Origin: Microbulbifer sp. THAF38
GTDB lineage: Bacteria; Pseudomonadota; Gammaproteobacteria; Pseudomonadales; Cellvibrionaceae
Reading direction: 5' to 3'
Assembly: GCF_009363535.1 (NCBI RefSeq)
Contig: NZ_CP045369.1
Coordinates: 1,066,501-1,130,500 of the forward strand
Length of the DNA stretch: 64,000 nucleotides
Positions 9,737-19,207 of the stretch are shown piece by piece; position 1 is the first letter of the stretch, and each line of letters starts with the position of its first letter. The notes beneath the pieces were generated by a model. The model searched no databases. It had not been told where the DNA came from and worked only from the letters and a program-made list of their open reading frames with translations. The translations under genes and the position numbers were made by a program.

Positions 9737-10943
9737 CAGCTATATCTCCCGGTACGAAATAGGGTGCGGATGGAGCAGTATTTTTTATGGAAATGCACCG
9801 GAAGAAATAACGGCAATCTATTTAGTGTCTGCCCAGACAGTCACAGGAAAAATTGCTAAATAGAACCTAGGCAAGGACCTATTCATTCTCACAAAGTGCA
9901 TCTCAATAACGCTAAAATGCATCCTTGCAAGCCACTCGTGGAAAACCACTAGTGGGATTAGGCTCAAAAAAATAGGGAGATTTACCGAAAGATAGCTTTA
10001 AGAGAGAGCTAACTTTCCGTTAGAGCTAATGCCCGAAGTACGACCCCAAATATTTATTTTTGCCCATAACCCTCTGCGCATTTGCGCAGGCCTTTTGTAT
10101 TTGTCTTACGTGTCTTAGTTGTCACCTCGGTCTTTGAAGTTCCCCATTTTTTGCGGAAATCAAAAAGTTGTTTTTCGGTGACAGGAAACCTAAGAGCGAA
10201 GGTATCCCTACTTGTGGTCAGACTAGTATGGGCTGCTGGTCTAAATGACAAAATGATAAAGGGTTAGTTAAGTTTTTGGTTTGCCTCGAGCTTTGAAGCA
10301 AGGTCTAGGGCAATTTTTCACTGCATCTTGCTAGGGGTTGGCGGGGGATTTGATATCAAACGTGGACGGCAATAACTATGAAAAAAGGGTTATTGCAGCT
10401 TGGATTAAAACAAGTGAAACATTATTTATCTTTGGTATTGTCATTGAGTGCCGGTTTCACTGACTGCTAGTTAGTAACCCCATCTCCTATTTTGCTTTTC
10501 ACATAGGTTATTCCCGCAGTTTAAAAGAGTGCATAATCAAAAATGATTGTATGTTTCTTTATACCTTTGCTTTCTGGGTGGCATAACCAGGGTACATTGG
10601 GGAGGATACAAGGCACCTCCAGATCATCGAATGGCCTACTCTTGCTCCTCTAAAAGGCGGAGAAAACTTAAATTGGCGCCATAATCCTTCAATTGGCGTG
10701 TTAATTGTCTTTGACGCCATATATTTCGTACTACAAACAGTGAGATAGTTCTAGTAGAGATCGTTGGCTTTCTCTGGGACATAAGCTCGGATGACGCTTA
10801 GCGATTGAATTAACCAATAAGCGAATGGATTTTGCTCTTGGATCGGAGTCCCGTCTAGAGAAGTTGGTCAGCGAGCTACTTGCTGCAGAGGGATTTTTAC
10901 TCGATCCAATATCATTTTTTTGTCACTAATCAATGAGGTCAGG
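9737..10943. other. 1.2-kb intergenic stretch without a supported gene
   Basis: Only short chance reading frames occur. A dyad with arms TGCGCA (near 10075-10095) lies in it. It separates the minus-strand cytochrome from the plus-strand sulfolipid-type unit and must hold both promoters, but no clear -35/-10 pair could be chosen. I recognise no RNA gene here. Confidence 0.5.
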
Positions 10944-12101
10944 GTGAGAAAAGTACTGGTTCTTGGCGGGGATGGATTCTGTGGGTGGCCAACATCTCTT
11001 CATCTTTCTGATGCAGGCTATGAAGTTATCATTGTTGATGATTTTTCCAGAAGGAAAACAGATATAGAGCTTGAAGTAGAGTCTCTGACCCCGATTCGGC
11101 CTTTAGGGGAGAGACTTAGGGTTTGGCAGGATGTGTCGGGCCGAAATATTCGGCATGTTGCAATTACTATCGGTAAAGAATATCACAAGCTGCTAGAGCT
11201 GTTGATTACCGAGAAACCCGACGCGATTGTGCATTTCGCAGAGCAGCGTTCAGCGCCTTATTCAATGAAATCCTCAAGTCATAGACGTTTGACGGTTAAT
11301 AATAATTTGAGTGCGACTAACGATGTTCTTGCCGCAATTGTAGAAAGTAAATTGGATATACATCTTGTTCACCTGGGTACTATGGGGGTTTATGGATACG
11401 GTACTGCCGAGATGAAGATTCCGGAAGGATATCTTAAGGTACAGGTTGAAGAGGATGGTGAGTGTAGGAGTAGAGAGATACTATACCCATCTAATCCCGG
11501 GTCTATCTATCATATGACCAAAGCACAGGATCAGTTGTTGTTTGCTTTTTACAATAAAAATGATGGGTTGCGTATTACTGATTTACACCAGGGTATTGTT
11601 TGGGGAACTCAAACCTCTCAAACTCGCCGAGATCAATATCTTATCAATCGATTTGATTATGATGGGGATTATGGCACTGTACTAAATCGCTTCCTAATGC
11701 AGGCGGCGATTAACTATCCTCTAACTGTCCATGGGACTGGTGGACAGAAGCGCGCGTTTATTCACATTCAGGATACCTGTCGCTGTATTCAGTTGGCTAT
11801 TGAGCATCCTCCAGAAAACCGGGATCGAGTCAAAATACTGAATCAGATGACTGAGATACACCGCGTCAGGGATTTGGCCAAGTTGATAGCAGACAAAACG
11901 GGGGTGGATATAGCCTATGTGGATAACCCAAGAAAAGAATCTGCAGAGAATGACTTATTGGCTGTTAATGATCAGTTGCTGGAGATGGGGTTGCGACCAA
12001 TTACCCTAAACGAGGAACTTCTTACTGAAGTAGAGCAGGTGGCAAAAAAGTATTCCGGTCGATGTGATCAAAGAAAAATACCTTGTTTGTCAAAGTGGTA
12101 A
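10944..12101 (+). CDS. sqdB: UDP-sulfoquinovose synthase (SqdB/SQD1)
   Basis: SqdB makes UDP-sulfoquinovose from UDP-glucose and sulfite, the head-group donor for the sulfolipid SQDG. The 385-residue protein is an extended short-chain dehydrogenase: NAD-binding GGDGFCGWPT at the start, the VDDFSRR block, the catalytic Thr in LGTMGVYGYG, and a Tyr-x-x-x-Lys pair in SIYHMTKAQ, with QGIVWGTQTSQT further on. These blocks are specific to the SQD1/SqdB clade. I use the GTG at 10944 (GAGG about eight bases before), giving the family-typical VRKVLVLGG start; a TTG 24 bases upstream is an alternative. A glycosyltransferase follows 95 bases downstream. Confidence 0.88.
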   Translation: MRKVLVLGGDGFCGWPTSLHLSDAGYEVIIVDDFSRRKTDIELEVESLTPIRPLGERLRVWQDVSGRNIRHVAITIGKEYHKLLELLITEKPDAIVHFAEQRSAPYSMKSSSHRRLTVNNNLSATNDVLAAIVESKLDIHLVHLGTMGVYGYGTAEMKIPEGYLKVQVEEDGECRSREILYPSNPGSIYHMTKAQDQLLFAFYNKNDGLRITDLHQGIVWGTQTSQTRRDQYLINRFDYDGDYGTVLNRFLMQAAINYPLTVHGTGGQKRAFIHIQDTCRCIQLAIEHPPENRDRVKILNQMTEIHRVRDLAKLIADKTGVDIAYVDNPRKESAENDLLAVNDQLLEMGLRPITLNEELLTEVEQVAKKYSGRCDQRKIPCLSKW

Positions 12102-12196
12102 ATAGAGGGGCCGATCCATATATATGCTGTGTATTAGTATATTCATTAATACGTGATGGGGCGCGCTTCTATCTTTAGGGATGAAGGTTTTCTGGT

Positions 12197-13225
12197 ATGA
12201 AAATATTAATTGCTACGGATACTTATCCAAAGCAGCTCAATGGTGTGTCGCGGGTTCTTGAGAAAACGATAAAAGAATTATCTACACGAGGGCATGAGAT
12301 TAAGCTTTTGTCAGTGGATGACTTTAAATATATCCCTTGGCCAGGGTACCATGAAATAAGAATTGCCATATTCCCCGGATCTCGACTTGCCCGTATTGTG
12401 GATGAATTCTCCCCTGATGCCATTCATATTATGACCGAGGGACCAATTGGTATCTCAATGCGTAGGTATTGCAAAAAAAGGGGGTTAAGATTTACCACTT
12501 CCTGGCTTTCCAGATTGTCTGAGTATGTTTCCCTGCGTTATAAAATCCCAGTGAAGTGGCTGCATAAGTTATTAGTTAATTTCCATCAGGCAGCAGCACA
12601 AACGATGGTAACTACTGCAAGTATGGAGGCCGAAGCCAAGGATTTGGGGATCAACAGGATAGTGCGCTGGCGTCGGGGAGTGGAGTTAGACAAGTTCCAC
12701 CCTGTTAAAACAGATATATTTGCAGGCTTGCCCAGGCCGATTCTGTTAAGCGTTGGCCGTGTTGCTGTAGAGAAATCACTGGATAGGTTTTTATCTATCA
12801 ACATCCCTGGAACCAAGGTGGTGGTAGGAGATGGCCCCCAGCTAAGTGCTTTAAAGAAAACATTTCCAGAAGCTATCTATTTGGGCGTAAAAGAAGGGGA
12901 TGAGCTAACAGAGTGTTATTCTGGGGCGGATGTATTTGTATTTCCGTCTCTAACAGATACTTTCGGCTTAGTGAACCTAGAGGCGCTTGCCTGCGGCCTA
13001 CCAATTGCCGCTTATCCAGTTACGGGTCCAAGGGATATCATTGGTGATGCACCTGTTGGCGCTATGGATAATGATCTAAGGGTGGCAATTCAAAGAGCCC
13101 TTTCCTGTAAAGCGGATGATTGTATTGCCAGGGCAAAAACCTTTTGTTGGGATTTGGCTACTGAGGATTTTCTCAAAAATCTGGTGCCTGTCAATATGGA
13201 GCAACCATTAGTGGCTGATTATTGA
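12197..13225 (+). CDS. GT4 glycosyltransferase, probable sulfoquinovosyltransferase
   Basis: A 342-residue GT-B glycosyltransferase with a GT4-type C-terminal half: LSVGRVAVEKS, the nucleotide-sugar pocket FPSLTDTFGLVNLEALACG with the conserved Glu, and the N-terminal DTYPKQLNGVSRV loop. It resembles bacterial and plant SqdX/SQD2-like enzymes that move sulfoquinovose to diacylglycerol, and also rhizobial glycolipid glycosyltransferases. The position just after sqdB is the main reason to predict UDP-sulfoquinovose as donor. No signal peptide is seen; a peripheral membrane location is expected. Confidence 0.7.
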   Translation: MKILIATDTYPKQLNGVSRVLEKTIKELSTRGHEIKLLSVDDFKYIPWPGYHEIRIAIFPGSRLARIVDEFSPDAIHIMTEGPIGISMRRYCKKRGLRFTTSWLSRLSEYVSLRYKIPVKWLHKLLVNFHQAAAQTMVTTASMEAEAKDLGINRIVRWRRGVELDKFHPVKTDIFAGLPRPILLSVGRVAVEKSLDRFLSINIPGTKVVVGDGPQLSALKKTFPEAIYLGVKEGDELTECYSGADVFVFPSLTDTFGLVNLEALACGLPIAAYPVTGPRDIIGDAPVGAMDNDLRVAIQRALSCKADDCIARAKTFCWDLATEDFLKNLVPVNMEQPLVADY

Positions 13226-14246
13226 GCGTGAAGAAAAAATCAACAGAATAGCTGCTATTGAAGTATTACTTATAAAGTAGATAACAAGTAAATTATGAAA
13301 TAAGAATTCAGGTCAGTTTTCTTGATTTAAAAGCCCACAGTGTCCTGCTCCAGGTCAAGATTAGGCTTTTACGTGGGGAGGCCTTTTCGAAAGTTGTAAA
13401 AACATTTTGAAGTTTATGATATCGTTTTTTTCCAAAAAAGATTTTGACTGGGCGGTTAAAGCTGCGTAATTTATCACTCCCCCAATCCCCAGATCGCTAT
13501 TGTCATTCCATAGAATCCTTCAATATTTTGATTCATTCCAGTTCTAAAAGAAGCCTTAAATCCTGGCTCGTTCAACAGAGTGGCTGCATCTGAGGGAGCT
13601 TTTAGCGCAGTTTACGGCATATATTTATCAGTATCTTTGATGGCACTGCGCGCAACATAAGTACAGGCCTATCGAATAAGAAAGTAATCTCGTAGATTCT
13701 CGCGATGAATTTTAGAACCTGGTTCTTCGGTATCAAAGTTACTTTTACTTCATCCAGGAGTACTGCTGGAGAGGTGAGAGATATCTTATAAACTCTATTA
13801 GGAATACTTTAAGCGACTGAAGCTAGGTGGGGCGCACCACCAGAGTGTCCTAGAATAGGGAGCTGATCCAGCTAGAGATAACTTGATAATTCCCCCATAT
13901 CCTTTCCCCGATCAATCAGTATTCTACTCTTATGTGGGGATGAGATTGCGATATCTGGCTGGTCTAAGGCTATCATCTTTGTACTAAGGGCGGTGACAAG
14001 TGTGTGATCGAGATTGTGAATCTCCTTGGAATCTGAAAAAAATTTAGAATTACAGGATAACCCTTGAGGGCGCCGTATTTATCGAATGAGAGACTGCGCC
14101 TACCCCTGAGAATTAATACGGGAATAATGAGAAGGTAATAAACGACTCTATTACTGATCTAAAGTAGTTATTCGGGAGTATATTGTTGGTGGATATCTAT
14201 AAATGAATTTATTCATTTTCCAGGCATAAAGCCCAAGGAAAAGTGT
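13226..14246. other. 1-kb intergenic stretch with a gene relic
   Basis: No intact gene is seen. A decayed hydrolase relic on the minus strand occupies about 13840-13995; the rest is AT-rich, with the promoter region for the DsbD-like gene near 14140-14240. Confidence 0.5.
13840..13995 (-). pseudogene. Alpha/beta-hydrolase relic
   Basis: Reading the minus strand gives a short frame with a nucleophile-elbow sequence ILGHSGGAP, preceded by LDQ and an in-frame stop, and upstream MIALDQPDIAISSPH, which matches the usual 'IDRPGYGLS' strand of alpha/beta hydrolases. Only about 50 codons are recognisable. It is a remnant with at least one stop and no start; what it did is unknown. Confidence 0.5.
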
Positions 14247-16304
14247 GTGTTAAAAATAAAGTCTGTCTTGATAATTGTCATTGGTATTTTGGCTTTTGGT
14301 TGTGGTTCCTGCATTTATGCACAGGAACAGGCTTCAGGTGAACATGTCCGAATTCGTTGGTTGGCCCCTTCTATTTTTGAGGAAAAGGTTTCAGAAAAAA
14401 TTGGCTTCTACTTTGAAGTGGATCTAGGTTGGCACGTATATTGGCAAAATTCAGGAGACTCAGGTGCACCACCTCGTTTTGACATAGACGCCGAGGGCGC
14501 AAGTCTGGGGAAAATAGAATGGCCTTTTCCCACTCGTCTTAGGGTAGAGCACCTAACAAACCTGGGTTATAAGGGAAATGTTGCCTATCTTTTTGATCTG
14601 AAGCCCAAGCCAGGGGCGCAGGAAGTCTCTTTGAAGGCAGATCTGGAATGGCTTGTCTGTAAGATTGAGTGTATTCCAGGTCGCGGCACCATGACGTTAT
14701 CCCGCCCCGTTGAAAAGCAGTCCAAATGGGCCCTAGAAGATCTGGAAGTTCGGAATCAGTTTGCGGAAAGAGTACCTCTTCCACAGGAAAGCAGTCCTTG
14801 GAGGCTGGACTCGCTGGCATTGCAAGGAAAAGACCGTATACGCCTGTTGGTCGAAGCTCGTACGCAAGGCCGTGCGCCACAGGTTTTCCCTTTAAATGGA
14901 AAAGTTTTCTCACCCGCCAAGCCAATAATGGAACGTGATGGTGACACCTTCGTTTATATTTTTAAGCGTCAAACTGATGTGGAAATTCCCGCAGCAGCCA
15001 GCTTTGTATTGAGTGATGGACATCGCGCCTGGGAGTTTGACGAAGTAGCGTTTAGCAGTCCCTTGCCGGCAGCAAAGTGGCGTCCACTTTGGCTGATCAT
15101 ACTTGCAGCTTTTGCTGGGGGAGTCATTCTAAACTTGATGCCCTGTGTTTTCCCTGTGCTTTCTATCAAGCTTTTTGGGTTGATAGGAGGAGGCTACAGC
15201 AGTGGTTCGAGATTAAGAGAGGGGCTTCTATATTCTGCAGGAGTGGTTCTCACCTTTACAGCACTTGGCCTTCTACTTTTGGTACTTCGTGCAGGGGGAT
15301 CCTCAATTGGCTGGGGGTTTCAACTACAGTCACCATCTGTGGTATTGGCACTAATAGTACTGTTTTGGGTGATGGCTATGTCTTTTCATGGTGTATTTGA
15401 GTTTGGTCATCACTTAGTTAGGGTAGCGGGCCTAAGCCAAGGTGGTACCTTTGCTACAGGCGTACTTGCGGTATTTGTCGCGGCTCCCTGTACGGGACCT
15501 TTTATGGGGGTTGCTCTTGGTACCGCAACAGTTTTACCTCCCTTAGAAGCCATGCTTATTTTTGTTTGCATGGGGATCGGCCTGGCTGCGCCATTCTTGA
15601 TTCTCTGTATTAGTCCTGCCCTTATGAATCGCCTCCCATCACCTGGGCCATGGATGGATAAGCTCCGTCAATTATTGGCTTTCCCCCTTTACGCTACGGT
15701 GATTTGGTTGCTCTGGGTCTTTGGGCGTATGGAAGGGGAAACAGGCTGGTTACTAGGTACCTCAATGGTACTACTGGTAACTTTTGCTCTCTTGATGATA
15801 CGTAATTACTCTGGAATCGTTAGGGTAATTTCATGGGGAGTACTAATCATTAGTTTGCCAGTAGGCTTTATGCTTTTAGGGAAAGAAGAGCAGAAGTCTC
15901 TTCCCATTACTATGGGCTGGAAGAAGTATGATCCACAGTTGCTTAAGCAGGCGCAACAAGAAAAACGCTCGGTGTTTGTCGACTATACCGCAGCTTGGTG
16001 TGTAACCTGCCAAGTGAATAAGAAGCGGGTACTCGATAAAGAGAAAACATTAAAAGTGTTTCAGGAAAATGGCGTTTTACTACTTCGTGCCGATTGGACC
16101 AGAGAGGACCCTGTGATCACTGAATCTCTGGCGGCATTAGGGCGTAACTCAATACCTGTCTATGCCTGGTATCCTGCAGGCGCTAAGAGACCGCAAATAT
16201 TGCCTCAGATACTGCAGGAATATATGATCATCGATTTATTCGATGAAAGTGAAGGTTCCAAGAAAGACCTAAATAAAGAAGGGAAGCCCTCTTCAAGTCG
16301 TTAG
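14247..16304 (+). CDS. DsbD/ScsB-type transmembrane thiol reductase
   Basis: A 685-residue inner-membrane protein that passes electrons from cytoplasmic thioredoxin to periplasmic thiols. Order: signal peptide, N-terminal periplasmic DsbD/ScsB domain (to about residue 270), a membrane core with one redox Cys in LMPCVFPVLSIK and the partner in AAPCTGPFMG, and a C-terminal thioredoxin-like domain with WCVTC (near residue 585). The N-terminal domain with VCKIECIPG resembles ScsB rather than classical DsbD. Start is GTG with AAGGAAAAG upstream. A TlpA-like thiol oxidoreductase follows 47 bases on, as in Scs systems, but no ScsC or ScsA is present. Confidence 0.85.
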   Translation: MLKIKSVLIIVIGILAFGCGSCIYAQEQASGEHVRIRWLAPSIFEEKVSEKIGFYFEVDLGWHVYWQNSGDSGAPPRFDIDAEGASLGKIEWPFPTRLRVEHLTNLGYKGNVAYLFDLKPKPGAQEVSLKADLEWLVCKIECIPGRGTMTLSRPVEKQSKWALEDLEVRNQFAERVPLPQESSPWRLDSLALQGKDRIRLLVEARTQGRAPQVFPLNGKVFSPAKPIMERDGDTFVYIFKRQTDVEIPAAASFVLSDGHRAWEFDEVAFSSPLPAAKWRPLWLIILAAFAGGVILNLMPCVFPVLSIKLFGLIGGGYSSGSRLREGLLYSAGVVLTFTALGLLLLVLRAGGSSIGWGFQLQSPSVVLALIVLFWVMAMSFHGVFEFGHHLVRVAGLSQGGTFATGVLAVFVAAPCTGPFMGVALGTATVLPPLEAMLIFVCMGIGLAAPFLILCISPALMNRLPSPGPWMDKLRQLLAFPLYATVIWLLWVFGRMEGETGWLLGTSMVLLVTFALLMIRNYSGIVRVISWGVLIISLPVGFMLLGKEEQKSLPITMGWKKYDPQLLKQAQQEKRSVFVDYTAAWCVTCQVNKKRVLDKEKTLKVFQENGVLLLRADWTREDPVITESLAALGRNSIPVYAWYPAGAKRPQILPQILQEYMIIDLFDESEGSKKDLNKEGKPSSSR

Positions 16305-16351
16305 GAATTATTGGGTCTGTAAGGTTAATTCAGTCTGAATGTGAAAAATAG

Positions 16352-16867
16352 GTGAAGGCTGTAGTGGGTATTCACTGGTATCGAATGTCGGTAAAACTGA
16401 TAGTCTTCTCCATGCTGGCTATTTTGGTAATGGCGGCGGTGGCCTACTATCAGCAACGGGACATCCCAGAAGATCTGGCGCCACCGCTGAAAGGGGAGAC
16501 TTTGAATGGGAATTTAATAGACCTTAAACATATGACGACACATGGGCCGGTGCTTATTTATTTCTGGGGCTCATGGTGTCCATATTGTCGCATAGTATCT
16601 CCTAAAATATCTGAACTGGCGCGAGAATATCAGGTCTTGAGCGTCGCTATGCAGTCTGGAGATGAGGGAGTGGTTAAAGAATATATGCTTCAACATAATT
16701 TAAAGTTTCCAACAATTAATGACCCTATGGGTAGTATAAGTGGCCAGTGGGGGATCAAAGTAACGCCAACGATGATTATCGTGGGGAGTAATGGACAGAT
16801 TGCTTGGGTTACCACTGGGGCTACCTCCAAGCTAGGACTAAAACTACGCATGGAGTTGACGGATTAA
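16352..16867 (+). CDS. Membrane-anchored TlpA/ScsD-like thioredoxin
   Basis: A roughly 171-residue protein with one N-terminal membrane helix and a periplasmic thioredoxin fold with active site WCPYC, plus a cis-Pro region VTPTMIIV. It resembles ScsD and other protein-disulfide oxidoreductases that take electrons from DsbD/ScsB. Close spacing behind the ScsB-like gene points to one transcript. The start is uncertain between the GTG at 16352 and the ATG at 16385, since neither has a strong ribosome site. Confidence 0.75.
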   Translation: MKAVVGIHWYRMSVKLIVFSMLAILVMAAVAYYQQRDIPEDLAPPLKGETLNGNLIDLKHMTTHGPVLIYFWGSWCPYCRIVSPKISELAREYQVLSVAMQSGDEGVVKEYMLQHNLKFPTINDPMGSISGQWGIKVTPTMIIVGSNGQIAWVTTGATSKLGLKLRMELTD

Positions 16868-17015
16868 TCTCATAAGCGTGAACGCTATCTTCTCTTCCTA
16901 AGATGTCGTGCTATTTACCCCTAGTTTCCCAGATACTTAGCCCTTCACCACTAGATATAACTATCTTAAATCTCTAGTCTTCCCAATTTATTGATTTCAG
17001 GTGACGGAGGCTTGT

Positions 17016-17834
17016 GTGTCGGTCATCGATTCATTTGATTACAAAGATCTCGATGCGCAGAGAGTTGGCAGGTTTGACTTTGGAATTAACACCACATTTA
17101 TCGTTTATCGATTAAAAGACACCATTATTGATGCAGGGCCTAGCAATCAATGGAAATACGTCAAGTGGTTTGTGAAAAATAAACCCTTTCGTCAGCTTCT
17201 TCTAACGCATCACCATGAAGATCATAGCGGCAATGCTGGATCTATCTATAAGCTGACAGGTGTTCAGCCTCGAGCACCTAAAGCAACGATTGAAATTTTA
17301 AAGCGTGGTTTCCGTATACCACCACTTCAAAGGCTTATTTGGGGAGCACCGGGACTCGCGGAAGCTGCGGAGCTGCCAAAGAATTTACGCATAGCTGGTG
17401 AGAAGGTAATTGCTATCCCGGCTCCGGGGCATGCCAAGGATATGACCTGCTATTTGATGGAGGATCGGGGTTGGATATTCACGGCAGACCTCTATGTGGC
17501 GAGTCATCTGAAGATGTTGCGTAAGGATGAGAGCATCCCAATTCTGATGCAAAGCATACGCAAAGTGCTTCAATATAATTTTGAACTTATCTTGTGTCCC
17601 CATCGGGGTATGGTCGAAAACGGTAAGAAACGACTACAAGATAAATATGATTACTTGCTTAACTTATCGTGTTCTGCCCAGGAGTTGGGGCGACAAGGAA
17701 TCTCCTTAAAAGAAATTACCCGTAGACTTTTAGGGAGGGAGAACATGATGGCTTTTCTCTCCGGTTATAATTTCAGTAAAAGAAATTTAATAGCCTCCTG
17801 TATGGCTTTGGAACCTTCCATGGATGATGAGTAG
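17016..17834 (+). CDS. Metallo-beta-lactamase-fold hydrolase, paralogue 2
   Basis: A 272-residue paralogue of the gene at 5679, with the same metal motifs THHHEDHSGN, PGHAKDMTCYL, TADL and CPHRG, and a similar C-terminal FSGYNFSKRNLIASC-like end. I start at the GTG at 17016, five bases after GGAGG, which gives a first residue matching the paralogue; a GTG 15 bases earlier is possible. Function is unknown. Two copies 11 kb apart in the same orientation suggest an old duplication with drift in codon use. Confidence 0.75.
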   Translation: MSVIDSFDYKDLDAQRVGRFDFGINTTFIVYRLKDTIIDAGPSNQWKYVKWFVKNKPFRQLLLTHHHEDHSGNAGSIYKLTGVQPRAPKATIEILKRGFRIPPLQRLIWGAPGLAEAAELPKNLRIAGEKVIAIPAPGHAKDMTCYLMEDRGWIFTADLYVASHLKMLRKDESIPILMQSIRKVLQYNFELILCPHRGMVENGKKRLQDKYDYLLNLSCSAQELGRQGISLKEITRRLLGRENMMAFLSGYNFSKRNLIASCMALEPSMDDE

Positions 17835-17953
17835 CCTGCTGGTGTTTGCACATCTCGCATTTTTTAAAGTGCAATATTCCACAGTTGGTTGTTTCTAGTT
17901 GCTACCTGGCATAAATTTATTGCTTCAAATTATCAGAATTAAGTGAGAATACG

Positions 17954-18664
17954 GTGGAGAAGGCGGTAAGAAGAATAGGGCTACTTGGTGGTATGAGTTG
18001 GGAGAGCACACAGCTCTACTACAAGTTGATTAATCAAGGGGTTAATCGGCAACTTGGCGGGCTGCATTCCGCAGAGATTATTTTATACAGTGTCGACTTT
18101 GCCAGGATTGAAAAGCTCCAACGAGCGAGTCAATGGGAAGAGGCTGGGCAGATGCTGGCTCAGGCGGCCCAGGCATTGGAATCCGCTGGGGCGGACTGTG
18201 TTCTTATCTGTACCAATACCATGCATAAAGTGGCCGAGCAGGTAGCGACTTCGGTGGATATCCCTCTCCTGCATATTGCAGACGCTGTGGCTGAAATTTT
18301 ACTTAGGGAAGATGTTCAGAAAGTGGGACTTTTGGGTACGGCTTTCACCATGGAGCAGGATTTTTACCGTAAGTATATACAGGAAAAATATGGAATAACC
18401 CTGATTGTTCCCACTGCCCCTGATAGAGAAATAGTACATAGTGTGATCTATGAGGAGCTCTGTAAAGGAAAGATCAAAGCTTCATCAAGAGAGGAGTATC
18501 TCCGCATTATCCATTTTCTGTCCGCCCAAGGGGTGGAAGCTGTGATTCTAGGCTGTACCGAAATTGGTATGTTGGTCTCTCAGGAGGATATAGCGATTCC
18601 ACTGATGGATACTACTCAAATACATGCAAATAAGGCTGTGGAGTTTGCCTTGGGCGACATATAG
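17954..18664 (+). CDS. Aspartate/glutamate racemase family protein
   Basis: A 236-residue cofactor-independent racemase-type protein. The first catalytic Cys lies in CTNTMH (near residue 84) and the second in ILGCTEIGML (near residue 197); GLLGGMSWEST at the N-terminus is typical of the YgeA/aspartate racemase branch. Such enzymes interconvert L- and D-amino acids through two cysteines. Start is GTG at 17954. Substrate cannot be fixed from sequence, and there is no obvious partner. Confidence 0.8.
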   Translation: MEKAVRRIGLLGGMSWESTQLYYKLINQGVNRQLGGLHSAEIILYSVDFARIEKLQRASQWEEAGQMLAQAAQALESAGADCVLICTNTMHKVAEQVATSVDIPLLHIADAVAEILLREDVQKVGLLGTAFTMEQDFYRKYIQEKYGITLIVPTAPDREIVHSVIYEELCKGKIKASSREEYLRIIHFLSAQGVEAVILGCTEIGMLVSQEDIAIPLMDTTQIHANKAVEFALGDI

Positions 18665-19207
18665 CTTATTTGGGGTTTTGCTAGGGGCTCACAGTAGACA
18701 GTAGGTTCTAGTGAAGCCCAGTACCCTTTAGTGGATGATGATCCCTTCAAATTTTTATTTCTTAGGACAGTCAGTTTCACTTTAGGGTAAATATCATTTA
18801 TTATTCTACCTGTGCTCGATATGGATGATAATTACTTACCTCGCATCCAATTTTTTCGGTTCGATAATTTCCTTTAAGTTCGTTTTATTCCTAATATCCT
18901 CAATGTCATAAATGACATTATTTCTAGATTAGACATGATTTAAATTGTCAATATCTGTTATTTAGGTATTTTAATTTTCCATTTTTACTGGCATTTTTTA
19001 CCTGTGTCACGCTTCTTGCAGTGATTAAAAATGATGATGTTCATCATTGGGATTTTCTGGCTAAATTTGTGTGTAACTCAGTGCAGGCTATCTAAAGCAG
19101 GCGCAGATTTCTCTGTATCTGGCCTCGTGCATTTGTAAGCCAACACGCTGCCGAAAATGGATCGATTAGGATTAGAAGATAAAACTAATAATTGACAGGG
19201 TAATTAC
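18665..19207. other. Upstream region of the TonB receptor gene
   Basis: About 540 AT-rich bases without a gene. A dyad with TGTCATAAATGACA-like arms (near 18903-18917) could be an operator, and the promoter of the receptor gene must lie here. No regulator site was firmly recognised. Confidence 0.4.

Noticed and set aside
10054..10251. Minus-strand 65-codon frame in the long spacer
   Set aside because: Low-complexity Lys/Thr-rich frame with no family or ribosome site; likely chance.
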